From Bacteroidales bacterium (GTDB lineage Bacteria; Bacteroidota; Bacteroidia; Bacteroidales; P3), in NCBI GenBank assembly GCA_017545365.1, contig JAFWOP010000067.1, positions 62,001 through 126,000 on the forward strand: a stretch of DNA of 64,000 nt, written 5' to 3'. The notes below the pieces were generated by a model, which did no database searches, was not told where the DNA came from, and saw only the letters and a program-made list of their open reading frames with translations. How positions within the stretch are numbered: position 1 is the first letter of the stretch; every line of letters begins with the position of its first letter. Positions 43,454 through 53,095 of this stretch are shown here, piece after piece. The position numbers and the translations under genes were made by a program.

Positions 43454-44361
43454 TACATATCAGGATAGCTTATTCTGCGGATTTCGCCAGAGAAACAGCG
43501 GGACAGCGATGCTGAGGTTTGGCTGGCGGCCACCATGAGGGGGCTGCGTTGCCCGCCAATATGCACTTCGAGGGTGGGTACGGTTAGGAGCGACCGTTTG
43601 AGGTCGGTAGTCAGTTCTTCGGTGTTTGGAGATTGGCTCATGGTTTGGACGACAAGGCGGTCGACAAAGGGGCGGTAGGGTTCCATGATGTCGTCGGCAA
43701 GGCAGTAGGCGTTGTAGCGGTTGTGGTGGTGGATGCCGAGGGTGGGGAGGAGCCCGCTGCTGACTAGTGCGCGGGCGATAACGGCACGCAGCACGGCGTA
43801 GCCGTAGTTGAAGAGGTTGTTGGGGTAGTTGCCTTCGCGGCTGCGGGTGAAATTGTCGATTTCGGGCAGCAGATGGCTCCAGTAGAAGGCGGCGGCACGG
43901 CCTTCAAGATTGGTGCTGTCGCCCGAATGTACATCGGCAGCCCATTGCCGCATGTTGCCTGTCTCGATGTTGTGGAGTTCGCGCAGCAGTGAGGCTTGGT
44001 TGAGTATTTTTTGTTGGACGGTTTGCTGCCATAGCTGTTTGCGCAGGGGAAGGGAAGAAGATAGCTGGTCCTGAAATCGTTCGCTCTGTACGGTGTGCCC
44101 TTCCAGTGGGAGCATAAGGCCTACGGGCATGTGCCTGTCGTCGCAGGTGATGACAGAGGCATTGTTGTCGAGTAGGGCTGCCATGACCCCATGTGTGATG
44201 GTGATTTGCTGACAGTCGAGCACCACGATGCCGATGTCTTCAATAGGGACGGTGGCTTGTCGTTCGGGTTCGTCGCCATGTTTGTCCAGCCGTACTACCA
44301 GCTGCCTGTTTTTCAGGGATAGATAGGCGGGGTTGGAGAAGCAGAGAGTGCGTTTAATCAT
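43453..44361 (-). CDS. cas1: CRISPR-associated integrase Cas1 (type II)
   Basis: A 302-residue integrase. The catalytic residues are visible: Glu153 in DSTNLEGRAAAFYW, the histidine in LGIHHHNRYNAYCLADD (211-213) and an acidic residue in DDIMEPYRPFVD (about 223-227). With Cas2 it inserts new spacers at the array end. It lies 10 bp after cas9 on the same strand. Confidence 0.97.
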   Translation of the reverse strand: MIKRTLCFSNPAYLSLKNRQLVVRLDKHGDEPERQATVPIEDIGIVVLDCQQITITHGVMAALLDNNASVITCDDRHMPVGLMLPLEGHTVQSERFQDQLSSSLPLRKQLWQQTVQQKILNQASLLRELHNIETGNMRQWAADVHSGDSTNLEGRAAAFYWSHLLPEIDNFTRSREGNYPNNLFNYGYAVLRAVIARALVSSGLLPTLGIHHHNRYNAYCLADDIMEPYRPFVDRLVVQTMSQSPNTEELTTDLKRSLLTVPTLEVHIGGQRSPLMVAASQTSASLSRCFSGEIRRISYPDM

Positions 44362-44371
44362 AATTGGTTGG

Positions 44372-47300
44372 TTATTTGAAGATGATGTTTCCGAGTGGGT
44401 CTACTTCAAAGTCGTAATTCTCAATGAGGGCTCTGAAGTTGTTAGCTTTGAGTGACAAGTAGCTTTCGGAGGTGTCGCATTCGGTTTCTTTTCGAGCCTC
44501 AAGATGATGCCTCAAGTATATATTAGGTGTTCCTATAGCATTAAATTTGTAAACAACATATAGCCGTTTGCTTATTTTTTCACGGTCAAGTTCTTTTACT
44601 TCGTCGGGAATGTTGTTGTAGAGTAGTACCCGTGTGCCTTTCTTGATGATTGCTTTAAGGGGCATACTGGGGTTTCCTTTGAAGGTTGAGAATTCTGGTT
44701 CAGCAGACATAGTGTTCACATCAGTTAGATGGAGTTGGGAGATTTCGAAATAGTTGATGAGTCGAAATTCTCGTTGGTGTTTTCCTTTCATCATTCCTTC
44801 ATAGAAGAGACACAGGTAGTTGTCATCGTTTTGAACATAATAGGAGTTTTTGTGTTCGTGTTTTGACGGATAAGTCTGTTGCTTGATTTTCAACACGGTT
44901 TCCATCTTTAATTCTCCTCGACCAGCTTTTGCATAGCACCGGACGTGTCTGATGGGTGAGATGGGGCGTCCGTTTTTGTCTGTTTTGACAGGTGTGCCAT
45001 TCTTGTCGGTCATGAATATGGGTTCTTCAATCGCTTTGGCAAATGATAGGTTCTGTTTTTCCATGTATTGTTTCACTTGGGATTCGATAGCCTTTCGTAA
45101 TGCAGGGTCAACAATAGAGTCAAGGTCTTTCTCCCTAAGGCCTCTTAAGGGCTTATGAACGACTACGCGATAGTTGTTGTCGATGCCGACAATAGCCCCA
45201 TAGTATGTTTCTTTATGTAGGCTGCCACGGATGGAGTCGCCTTGCAGCCATTGTCCTTTTTTGAGGTGTTTGCCTGTCCTTCTAGGCTTTTTTGCAGGAG
45301 ATAGGGTTTGGTCCTTTGTAACATGGTTGACAAGGAAATTTTGTTCAATGGTTGCTATCAAGTTGTTAATATTTCCAAGATGGCAGGATTTGATTTCATT
45401 GTTTAATTTTATTCTGAATGCACCTTTTTCTGAATCGTTAGCTTCTTGTTCCTGATAGAATAGTTCAATCATCCTGTCGCGTTTGGCAGATGAGGGTATC
45501 ATAGTGAGGATAGCGGCATCGATGGCGTGGTGGGAGTGCTTTTCTCTGTCTTTCTTCTCATCTACACTTTGTACGCCAAGTATCTTGCGGAAATCGGCGG
45601 TGATGCTACCCTTTTGCACGTCAACGCGCGAGAAAACGGATTTCAAATAGTGGAAGGCGTATTTGGTGATGATACGGGTGTCGACGAGCTGGCTGTTGCG
45701 AAAACCCAGGTCGAGTTCGTCTTTTTGAACAGTGAAAGTATGAACTTTTGCTTGCCAATAGTCTAGTTCGAGTTCCCACATGTGTTTTTGTTGCAGACAT
45801 TCATTCTTGCGTTCTACAGTGGGTGCAGATTTGGCATTGCCTTTCCATAGTTCAATTTGAGATTTGATATGAGCTACTTTTTCTTCCCACGGTTTGATAC
45901 GGTCTTTGATGTCGGCGTAGTTGGATAATTCTGTGGGGATTCGGTTCACTTTAACAAAGCGGTTGAAGTGGGTTTCGCACACTGTTTTGTTCTTTAGGGA
46001 GTTGTCGAAGGAAATGCTTCTTGGTATGGTGTGTTCGATGTCAAACTTGTTGTTTGCAAAAAGGTCGGTGAGGCTAATGGTATTGCCGGTGTAAAGGCTT
46101 CTGAATTTTTGTTCTTTCCATAGTTTGTATTTTTCCATGTCAATAGCGAACCTCATTGCCCGTTCTTTCTCTTTGCGAGAGGCTTTTGCTATGTTGTTGA
46201 AATCCATTTTGTCTTCACCATCGGTTTCGATTTGTTCGAATAGTAGGCGGCCTTTCTCTATGTCGTCGTCGGTATAATTGGGGCGGAACTCTTTGATTAT
46301 TTCTATAATGGTATCATTTTCTTTTTCACGTTCTTTTTGGTAACGTTCAATGGATTTGCGCCAGTTGGCATCGTTCATGTCGCGGGCGGTTTCGACTACG
46401 ATACGTGAGTCTTCGTCAATCATGCCATTAAGTAGTAGCTGGTTGATAGCTCGCCTTAACACATGTAAAGCACGCATTGCTACTGGGTTCTTTATTGAGC
46501 CGATGTTGGGTTTGCCTAATTGTGGTACGCATTTGACGCTGTCTTCAGTGGTAATTCTCCGGGGCTTCTGATGAGGAAATATGTCTATTTGTGAATGATG
46601 ATAGAGCTGTTCCCATTTTTCTTTTGGTATTTCAGGGAATAGTTCGGCGAGAGCGGACTTGAAAATGTCACTTTGTCGAGGGAACTTGTAGTAGTCGCGC
46701 TCGGTTGATGAAAAAAAACGCTGGTATAGGTTCTCTACATCTTGCTGTATTTTTGCTTGCATTGTTGCACCAAGTCCGTTCCAACGTCTTTCGCTGAGTG
46801 TGCCTTTGATGCACTGGATAGCGTCTTCTTTGTCCAAATCGGTTAGTTTGTATTGAGTGTTACGAAAGGCTTGCTGCTCGTCAATGGGTAGGGACTTGTA
46901 GTTTGAAATGAGGGTGTTGGCAATGTTATAGGTTCGACGGGTGTAATCATTCTCCTCTGACAGTATTTTTAGTTTCGCTATAATATTGGAACGACATTCG
47001 GCCCAACGGTTGAAACCAATGATATCGGGAATTTTGGCATAGGATACAGCTTCACTAAATAACATGCCTTCGCGCAGGAATGGTAAAATATTGCGGATGG
47101 CTTTTAAGCTGAGAGACGTGTAGCCCTCTTGAATAACACTCCAGAGACGTGTTAATTCGCCAGCTTGTTTTTGGTCAAGATGCATGGCTTTTTTGGAGAA
47201 TTCGGATAGTTCCTCAAAGTCGTCGCTGTTGTATGCTAGGTGCCAAACATCTTCATAGTTGTATTCGATGGTGTGAATTTCGCCAGTGCGATAGTTTGTT

Positions 47301-48559
47301 CGAGTCTTGCCAATAGAGATTGTGCGTGTACGCCAGTCGTCCCCTAAGATCTTTTTGAGTCGACAGATGACAGGGCAACCTGCCACGGTGGTGTGGTCAG
47401 GATAATTAATAGTGTGTTCACTGTAGTTGAAAAAGTATCCAGTATGTTCCTTCTCAAGCCACTTGCGAATGTCATCGAACTTGAAAGTGGATTTGGCACG
47501 TGTGAAGCAGTCGGCGAAAATAGTGGAGCGTTCTTGATTGGATAATGTCTGCCATTCTCCATTGGGTTCAAGTCTGAATTTTATGTTGTTTATGAAGGAT
47601 AACGCACGAAACTCTTCGAAGTCGGGGTGGCTTACAGGGCATCGCTGCTTGGTCGGCTCTAATGTGCATTTTCCGACTAGCCCTTTTTGAGAACGAAGTG
47701 GACGGCGGTAGAAGATGGTTCCCTCGTTCTTCTTGGTGCTAGTCAGACTATTGCACAAATCGTGGTCAAGTTCTTCAATATGCTGAAATGCACATATTGC
47801 CTTGACCTCTTCCATGTATTGTGATTGGACGGCCTGGTATTCACTGTTTCTTATACGGATGCCCTCTTTTTCCATTTGTGCAAATGCGCAGCCGACCGTA
47901 TTAAGATGTTGGGACACCATGTATTTGGTCAAATCTTTGGCTTTCTTTTCCTCAGACTTCTTCATGGCGGTACTAATTTCGATAGAAGAAAGATCATCGC
48001 TTTCTTTGGCGTCTTTTAATGTCTCACCTTTGCTGCTTTTGAACCCCCTGCGTTGTGCAATGTGATACATGGCTCGGCCAAATTTGTAGCGGTCGATTTG
48101 GTTGTCCCAATTGAGGGTCTTTTCCATTAGTTCAGCACGAAGTTGGTAAGGACTGCTATAATCGGGTTTACCGTCACCATCGAAATCCAACCGAACCCAC
48201 TGTTCAAACGATACGGCATCAATGGGATATTGCCGTTTAAGGCCTTTTGATTTGTCATATTTGCTCCATCGGTCTAATTCCTCGTTGGTAAGAGGACAGC
48301 AGTGATGTTCAATGAGAAGCCGTAACGTGGCCCATATTCTGTATTTCCTTGCTTGATATAGTCTTCTTGTGGAGCGATATTTTCTCCGTTCGGCAGCATA
48401 TGAGTATTCACCACTTTTTCCTGAGCCAACGCCTGATTGGAAAATAATGGAGGTATAATAATCTAATTGGTCGATAAGATTTCCGTTGATATCAGGATCC
48501 CGTAAGGCGATGCCAAGAGAGTTGGTGCCGAGGTCTATTCCGAGAATTTTTTGACTCAT
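44372..48559 (-). CDS. cas9: CRISPR-associated endonuclease Cas9 (type II-C, 1395 residues)
   Basis: The RNA-guided DNA nuclease. RuvC-I is KILGIDLGTNSLGIAL (Asp9), the arginine-rich bridge helix is AERRKYRSTRRLYQARKYR, RuvC-II has IVVETARDMND (Glu723), the HNH domain has FDIEHTIPRSISFDNSLKNK (His843), and RuvC-III has HSHHAIDAAILTM (Asp1014). All catalytic residues are present. Length matches large Bacteroidota Cas9 proteins. No csn2 or cas4 follows, only cas1 and cas2, so the subtype is II-C. The predicted promoter leaves a leader of about 150 nt that is antisense to a second tracrRNA-like gene. Confidence 0.98.
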   Translation of the reverse strand: MSQKILGIDLGTNSLGIALRDPDINGNLIDQLDYYTSIIFQSGVGSGKSGEYSYAAERRKYRSTRRLYQARKYRIWATLRLLIEHHCCPLTNEELDRWSKYDKSKGLKRQYPIDAVSFEQWVRLDFDGDGKPDYSSPYQLRAELMEKTLNWDNQIDRYKFGRAMYHIAQRRGFKSSKGETLKDAKESDDLSSIEISTAMKKSEEKKAKDLTKYMVSQHLNTVGCAFAQMEKEGIRIRNSEYQAVQSQYMEEVKAICAFQHIEELDHDLCNSLTSTKKNEGTIFYRRPLRSQKGLVGKCTLEPTKQRCPVSHPDFEEFRALSFINNIKFRLEPNGEWQTLSNQERSTIFADCFTRAKSTFKFDDIRKWLEKEHTGYFFNYSEHTINYPDHTTVAGCPVICRLKKILGDDWRTRTISIGKTRTNYRTGEIHTIEYNYEDVWHLAYNSDDFEELSEFSKKAMHLDQKQAGELTRLWSVIQEGYTSLSLKAIRNILPFLREGMLFSEAVSYAKIPDIIGFNRWAECRSNIIAKLKILSEENDYTRRTYNIANTLISNYKSLPIDEQQAFRNTQYKLTDLDKEDAIQCIKGTLSERRWNGLGATMQAKIQQDVENLYQRFFSSTERDYYKFPRQSDIFKSALAELFPEIPKEKWEQLYHHSQIDIFPHQKPRRITTEDSVKCVPQLGKPNIGSIKNPVAMRALHVLRRAINQLLLNGMIDEDSRIVVETARDMNDANWRKSIERYQKEREKENDTIIEIIKEFRPNYTDDDIEKGRLLFEQIETDGEDKMDFNNIAKASRKEKERAMRFAIDMEKYKLWKEQKFRSLYTGNTISLTDLFANNKFDIEHTIPRSISFDNSLKNKTVCETHFNRFVKVNRIPTELSNYADIKDRIKPWEEKVAHIKSQIELWKGNAKSAPTVERKNECLQQKHMWELELDYWQAKVHTFTVQKDELDLGFRNSQLVDTRIITKYAFHYLKSVFSRVDVQKGSITADFRKILGVQSVDEKKDREKHSHHAIDAAILTMIPSSAKRDRMIELFYQEQEANDSEKGAFRIKLNNEIKSCHLGNINNLIATIEQNFLVNHVTKDQTLSPAKKPRRTGKHLKKGQWLQGDSIRGSLHKETYYGAIVGIDNNYRVVVHKPLRGLREKDLDSIVDPALRKAIESQVKQYMEKQNLSFAKAIEEPIFMTDKNGTPVKTDKNGRPISPIRHVRCYAKAGRGELKMETVLKIKQQTYPSKHEHKNSYYVQNDDNYLCLFYEGMMKGKHQREFRLINYFEISQLHLTDVNTMSAEPEFSTFKGNPSMPLKAIIKKGTRVLLYNNIPDEVKELDREKISKRLYVVYKFNAIGTPNIYLRHHLEARKETECDTSESYLSLKANNFRALIENYDFEVDPLGNIIFK

Positions 48560-48562
48560 AAT

Positions 48563-48593
48563 ATTGTTATTTCAAGAATTATTGTTATCTTTG
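48563..48593 (+). promoter_or_regulatory. Promoter of the cas9-proximal tracrRNA
   Basis: ATTG (48563-48566) and -7 TATCTTTG (48586-48593), 19 bp apart, reading away from cas9. The transcript would begin at about 48600, the first base of the anti-repeat, exactly as for tracrRNA 1. Confidence 0.7.
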
Positions 48594-48599
48594 CAATAT

Positions 48600-48676
48600 C
48601 TTTTTAAGCTTTTCACAATAAGGCTATAAGCCGAAGATTCTGGGGATCTGCGCATTAAGTGGATCCCAATTTTTTA
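48600..48676 (+). ncRNA. tracrRNA 2 (or tracr-like regulatory RNA), bulged anti-repeat, divergent from cas9
   Basis: CTTTTTAAGC (48600-48609) and TTCACAA (48612-48618) pair with the CRISPR repeat on either side of a 2x2 internal loop. The nexus-like stem GGCT/AGCC (48622-48632) and the terminator GGGATC/GATCCC (48643-48667) with a T-run follow. The order anti-repeat, AATAAGG, stem, terminator is the same as in tracrRNA 1, so the two are homologous. The RNA is antisense to the predicted cas9 leader. Confidence 0.75.
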
Positions 48677-48719
48677 TTGCTAAACTTAAAAGAACTCAGA
48701 CAGGCTGAGTTTCAACGTG

Positions 48720-48750
48720 CAAAAATACGATTTTATTTTAGAAGAACAAA
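48720..48750 (-). promoter_or_regulatory. Predicted cas9 promoter
   Basis: Minus-strand -33 TTTG (48747-48750) and -7 TATTTTTG (48720-48727), 19 bp apart. Transcription would start near 48713 and cross the whole tracrRNA 2 gene in antisense before the cas9 ATG at 48559. Confidence 0.7.
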
Positions 48751-48883
48751 TCCTCAATCATGTATTTAACATTTTGGGGAGAGGGTGAGATAAAAAAACA
48801 AGCCTGCGCAGAGTAGCGTAGGCTTGGTTGTTATCATAGTTGAGAGGTTTCTCCCAGTATGTCGTTTATAATATCGAATATTA

Positions 48884-49642
48884 TTAGAAGATGATGCGGT
48901 GGGTGAGGCTGATGTAGCCGACTTTGCGGACCATGGCGCCGAGGTCGTAGGCGGCATAGTCCTGGTTGAGGTAGTTGTGGAGGGGCATGGAGAACATGAG
49001 CAGGGTAATGCGGTTGCTGTTGTTGGAATGGTAGGTGAGGCTGAAGTCGAGTCCCCAGCCGTTGGCGAACATGTCTTTGTCGGGGTCGCCCCAGCTGGTC
49101 CAGCTGCCGCTGGCACCGACGACTTGGTCGTAGTAGACACCGGCTTCAACAGCCGTCTTTTCGCCGCCGATGATGAGGCCGCAGCGGGGTTGCACATAGA
49201 AGGCACGGAGGTTCTGGTCGAGGGTCCTGAAGCATATCTCCTGGCTTTTGTAATAGGCGCCGGCATAGATGCCAACGAGGGTGGGCGACCAAGAGAGGTC
49301 GACGCCTACGCCCCAGTCGCCGATGCGCTTGAAGGGGTTGCTGAAGGCGCGGTGGTAGGGACCGTAGATGCTGTTGGGGTCGGCAAAGCCTTCTTTGGCC
49401 ATCCCGACGGGGAAGACGAGGTCGGCACTGGGGATGAGTGCCTCGAAAAGGGTTTCGTCCTCGGTGCCTCCGTTGGTGAGGAAGTAGGTGAGGACGCCGT
49501 CGGCGGTGTTGTAGAGGAGGTAGGTCCAATAGTTGGTTGACCAGGCGCGGGTGTTGAAGGTGAATTGCTTTTTCGTTGTCTGAGCGAAGGACTCAAAGGC
49601 AACCATAACAGTAAGAATTACAATTAATAGTGCTTTCTTCAT
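48884..49642 (-). CDS. Outer-membrane beta-barrel protein of unknown function
   Basis: A 252-residue protein with a signal peptide (MKKALLIVILTVMVAFESFA). The rest alternates polar and aromatic residues in barrel-like strands and ends in the C-terminal phenylalanine of outer-membrane proteins (SLTHRIIF). No specific domain is recognised. Monocistronic, divergent from cstA. Confidence 0.75.
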   Translation of the reverse strand: MKKALLIVILTVMVAFESFAQTTKKQFTFNTRAWSTNYWTYLLYNTADGVLTYFLTNGGTEDETLFEALIPSADLVFPVGMAKEGFADPNSIYGPYHRAFSNPFKRIGDWGVGVDLSWSPTLVGIYAGAYYKSQEICFRTLDQNLRAFYVQPRCGLIIGGEKTAVEAGVYYDQVVGASGSWTSWGDPDKDMFANGWGLDFSLTYHSNNSNRITLLMFSMPLHNYLNQDYAAYDLGAMVRKVGYISLTHRIIF

Positions 49643-49671
49643 GTTGTTCTGATTTTAAGTCTTTGTGTCTG

Positions 49672-49679
49672 CAAAGTTA
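49672..49679 (-). promoter_or_regulatory. -7 box of the outer-membrane protein gene
   Basis: TAACTTTG on the minus strand, 30 bp before the start at 49642. Confidence 0.45.
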
Positions 49680-49764
49680 CGAATATTTTTTGACACTGCG
49701 TTTTTCGTTGTGCCGTTTTTCGTGTTTGCGGGAGAAAAAAAGTGGCTATGTGCGAAAAAAGATG

Positions 49765-49772
49765 TATTTTTG
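49765..49772 (+). promoter_or_regulatory. -7 box of cstA
   Basis: TATTTTTG, 22 bp before the cstA start codon at 49795. Confidence 0.5.
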
Positions 49773-49794
49773 CACGTTCAAAAAAGATTGAATC

Positions 49795-51264
49795 ATGGTA
49801 TCATTTTTAGTTGCTATTGTGCTTTTAGTGCTTGGTTATCTGATATATTCCAAGGTGGTGGAGCGCATCATCGAAGTGGATTCCAAGCGTCCGACGCCCG
49901 CAGTGGCACACCCCGACGGGGTGGATTATGTGCCTATGAAGGCATGGCGTATTTATCTAATCCAGTTTCTAAACATCGCAGGGGTGGGGCCTATTTGCGG
50001 AGCCATCATGGGGGCGCAATTCGGCTCGGCCTCGTTTCTGTGGATTGTGTTCGGCAGTATCTTTGCCGGTGCCGTGCATGACTTCATCGCGGGATTTATA
50101 TCAATACGCAGAGATGGCGCTTCGCTGCCCGAAATCCACGGCGCGTATCTCGGCAATGGGGCGAAGCAGTTTATGCGCGTTTTTACCGTGCTGCTGATGA
50201 TATTGGTGGGTGCGGTGTTTGTGAATACCCCGGCGGTGCTGCTGAATAACAACTTCACTCCTGGCTGGAATGTGTTCGTGTGGGTGGGCATCATCTTTGC
50301 CTATTATCTCATTGCCACCCTGCTGCCTATCGACAAGCTGATTGGCAAGATTTACCCCATCTTCGGCTTCTTGCTGCTGGGTATGGCGTTGGCCATCGTG
50401 GTGGCATTTGTGGTGTATCGTCCTCCGCTGCCGGAGCTGTGGGATGGCTTGCAGAACCAGCATCCCGACGCGAAGCATAACCCCATATTCCCCATGATGT
50501 TCATCAGCATTGCCTGTGGTGCTATCAGCGGTTTCCATGCCACCCAGTCGCCTTTGATGGCGCGCTGCATGACCAATGAGAAGCAGTCGCGGCCGGTGTT
50601 CTACGGCGCGATGATTACCGAAGGTGTAGTGGCCCTCATTTGGGCGGCGGCGGCAACGGTGTTTTACCACGACCCGCAGCTGCAGCCGCTGACCGTCAAC
50701 CCGGCGACGGGTGCCACCTTGGGCGGCAATGCCATGGTGGGCGTGATTGCCAACGCTTGGTTCCCGAAGGCTATAGCGGTAATATGCGTGCTGGGTGTTA
50801 TTTCAGCGGCTGTCACTTCGGGCGACACGGCATTGCGGTCGGCGCGGCTGATAGTGGCGGATTTCCTGCACTATGAGCAGAAGCCCATCAAGAACCGCTT
50901 TTTCGTGGCACTGCCTATCTTCGCCATCACGGCGGGGGTACTGGTATATTCGCTGATTGATGCCAAGGGGTTTGACGTGATATGGCGTTACTTCGCATGG
51001 AGCAACCAGGTGCTGGCGACGGTGACGTTGTGGACCATTACGGTGTATCTGTGCCTGAGACATAAGCCCTATGTCATCACGCTGTTGCCGGCGATGTTCA
51101 TGACCATGGTGACGGGCTGTTTCCTGTTTGTGGCGGAGAAGGAAGGGCTGGGCTCTTTCATCCCCCGCTGGCTGGGCTACACGATAGGAGCGGTCATCAC
51201 GTTGGGAGCCACCTGTCTGTTTGCCATTTGGGCTAAGAAGCACAAGGGCGCAGCGGAGGAATAG
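49795..51264 (+). CDS. cstA: CstA-family peptide/pyruvate transporter (carbon starvation protein)
   Basis: A 489-residue membrane protein with about 13 helices. The conserved CstA segments are FLNIAGVGPICGAIMGAQFG, HDFIAGFISIRRDGASLPEI, GFHATQSPLMARC and VTSGDTALRSARLIVADF. CstA proteins take up peptides or pyruvate when carbon is scarce. At 489 residues it is the short form, lacking the C-terminal extension of the E. coli protein. Confidence 0.92.
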   Translation: MVSFLVAIVLLVLGYLIYSKVVERIIEVDSKRPTPAVAHPDGVDYVPMKAWRIYLIQFLNIAGVGPICGAIMGAQFGSASFLWIVFGSIFAGAVHDFIAGFISIRRDGASLPEIHGAYLGNGAKQFMRVFTVLLMILVGAVFVNTPAVLLNNNFTPGWNVFVWVGIIFAYYLIATLLPIDKLIGKIYPIFGFLLLGMALAIVVAFVVYRPPLPELWDGLQNQHPDAKHNPIFPMMFISIACGAISGFHATQSPLMARCMTNEKQSRPVFYGAMITEGVVALIWAAAATVFYHDPQLQPLTVNPATGATLGGNAMVGVIANAWFPKAIAVICVLGVISAAVTSGDTALRSARLIVADFLHYEQKPIKNRFFVALPIFAITAGVLVYSLIDAKGFDVIWRYFAWSNQVLATVTLWTITVYLCLRHKPYVITLLPAMFMTMVTGCFLFVAEKEGLGSFIPRWLGYTIGAVITLGATCLFAIWAKKHKGAAEE

Positions 51265-51365
51265 AGGAGACGGGCGGACTTCCGTTTCCGAGGATGGCAC
51301 ATCGCTTTTTGGAGATGCCATACAATTTTTTTGCATCTTCGTCGTTATCATTCAAGAAAAAGTTG

Positions 51366-51373
51366 TATCTTTG
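51366..51373 (+). promoter_or_regulatory. -7 box of the secreted-repeat/SIMPL pair
   Basis: TATCTTTG, 34 bp before the start at 51407. It supports that start over the longer upstream frame, which lies inside cstA. Confidence 0.5.
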
Positions 51374-51406
51374 CAATGTATTTTATATAGGGTAATATTG
51401 TTTAAA

Positions 51407-52234
51407 ATGAAGAAATACATCGTTTTATCATTGGTGCTGCTGGTGGCTGGCACGGCCTTTGCCGGCAACAAGCCGCGCAAATCATCGCGTCAGGAAATGG
51501 GCATTAACGGAAATGCTGTCTATGTGATTGAATACACTTATGACATCCATGGTGGCCGCAACGGCGGCCGTAGGCTGATGTGTGTTGACTCAATCACGTT
51601 CGACAAGCGTGGTAATTTCCAGGACAAATACCGTACAAAAGACGGGGAATACACATGGTATTCCTACTATTTTGACGTTCACGGCTATGCCTTGGGTTGG
51701 AACGAGTATAATCGCGCCAAGGAGCTGACAGGCCGTACCGCCTATCTGAACGATAAGAACGGTAACCGTATCGAGCGTACCGTGTTCATGGGCGACCACA
51801 TGACAAAGAAAGAGACATCGCGCTATGAGAACAACCGTCTAGTTGAGGAGCAGAGCTTTGCCCCCGACGGCACAATGACCGAGAAGCGCGTGTACAAATA
51901 TGATGCCCAGGGCAACAACTCGGAGATGGAATTCTACGATGCCGACGGCGAGCTGATGCAGCGCTATCTTTACAAGTATGACAGCCACGGCAACCGCATC
52001 GAGTGGCGTTTCTATGATGCCGACGACTTCCTGGTGGCTCTCACCACTTATTACTACGACGACCACGACAACCTTATCGAGCTCTCGTCGTTCAACTATG
52101 ACGAGCACTTGAACTGGAAGCACAGCTATGTGTTCGAATATGACGAGGACGACAATTGGGTGCGCCAGACCATCTATCGCAACAACGTGGCCTATCAGGT
52201 CATCGAGCGCGAGATTGCATTCCCAGCATATTAA
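51407..52234 (+). CDS. Secreted protein with YD-like beta repeats
   Basis: A 275-residue protein from the ATG at 51407 with a signal peptide (MKKYIVLSLVLLVAGTAFA). The mature part is built of repeats of about 20 residues of the form YKYDxxGNxxExxFYDADGEL (for example YKYDAQGNNSEMEFYDADG, then YKYDSHGNRIEWRFYDADD, then EYDEDDNW). Such YD/RHS-like strands form extended beta structures. The function is unknown. It precedes the SIMPL gene by 19 bp. Confidence 0.8.
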   Translation: MKKYIVLSLVLLVAGTAFAGNKPRKSSRQEMGINGNAVYVIEYTYDIHGGRNGGRRLMCVDSITFDKRGNFQDKYRTKDGEYTWYSYYFDVHGYALGWNEYNRAKELTGRTAYLNDKNGNRIERTVFMGDHMTKKETSRYENNRLVEEQSFAPDGTMTEKRVYKYDAQGNNSEMEFYDADGELMQRYLYKYDSHGNRIEWRFYDADDFLVALTTYYYDDHDNLIELSSFNYDEHLNWKHSYVFEYDEDDNWVRQTIYRNNVAYQVIEREIAFPAY

Positions 52235-52253
52235 CATATAAAACCTTAAAAGT

Positions 52254-53012
52254 ATGCCGACTGTAAGAAATATGAAACGTACGAAAGTCATCGTCGCCAT
52301 CATCTTCAGTGCAGCTATCATTGGCGCAGTGTGGATTGGCGGTCATTATCTCAACAAGGCTCGAGGCCATGCCAAGACTGTCTCCGTTGTGGGGATGGCC
52401 GAGCGGGACTTCGTGTCGGATCTTATCGTCTGGAGAATGTCGTTTGACGTGCTCAACATGGACATGAAGAGCGGGTACAACGAAATCAAGGATGTCAGCA
52501 AGACGGTTCGCGACTACCTTGTGAGCAAGGGCGTGAGCGAAGACGAAATAGACTTCCAGGCCATCACGTGTGACAAGGAGACGGAGTACCACTACAATAC
52601 AGAGACCCATCAGTCCTATTACACCTTTGCAGGATACCGGCTGACGCAGGTGGTGAAGGTGGAGAGCAACGATGTGGACAAGGTGGAGAAGATTTCCAGA
52701 GAGATAGCCGAGCTGCTCGACAAAGGCATCCAGATGAATACGAACAATCTGTCGTACTACTACACCAAGCTCTCCGACCTTAAGATTGAGATGCTTGCCG
52801 AGGCTACAGAGAACGCCCGCAACCGTGCCGAGACCATCGCCAAGAGTGCCAAGGCTCGCTTAGGCGGCCTTCAGACAGCCAATATGGGTGTGTTCCAGAT
52901 TACTGCCCCCAATTCGAGCGACGAGGAATACAGCTGGGGCGGCACCTTCAACACCACCTCCAAGAAGAAACGTGCCAGCATCAATATGCGTCTGACCTAT
53001 TATGTGAAATAG
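52254..53012 (+). CDS. SIMPL-domain (DUF541) protein, membrane-anchored
   Basis: A 252-residue protein with one N-terminal helix (KVIVAIIFSAAIIGAVWIGG) and a periplasmic SIMPL domain, seen in the helix EATENARNRAETIAKSAKARLG and the final INMRLTYYVK. SIMPL proteins are widespread and of uncertain role, linked in some bacteria to oxidative stress. The start could be the ATG at 52254 or at 52272. Ends at a strong terminator. Confidence 0.85.
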   Translation: MPTVRNMKRTKVIVAIIFSAAIIGAVWIGGHYLNKARGHAKTVSVVGMAERDFVSDLIVWRMSFDVLNMDMKSGYNEIKDVSKTVRDYLVSKGVSEDEIDFQAITCDKETEYHYNTETHQSYYTFAGYRLTQVVKVESNDVDKVEKISREIAELLDKGIQMNTNNLSYYYTKLSDLKIEMLAEATENARNRAETIAKSAKARLGGLQTANMGVFQITAPNSSDEEYSWGGTFNTTSKKKRASINMRLTYYVK

Positions 53013-53036
53013 GGCAGCCTAGTGCACAAGACTATA

Positions 53037-53074
53037 AGACGTGCCTGCCGTGAGTGGCGACACGTCTTTTTTTT
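53037..53074 (+). terminator. Terminator after the SIMPL gene
   Basis: AGACGTG (53037-53043) pairs with CACGTCT (53061-53067), followed by a run of T to 53074. Confidence 0.8.
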
Positions 53075-53095
53075 AGATTCAAAAAAGCTAGTGAT

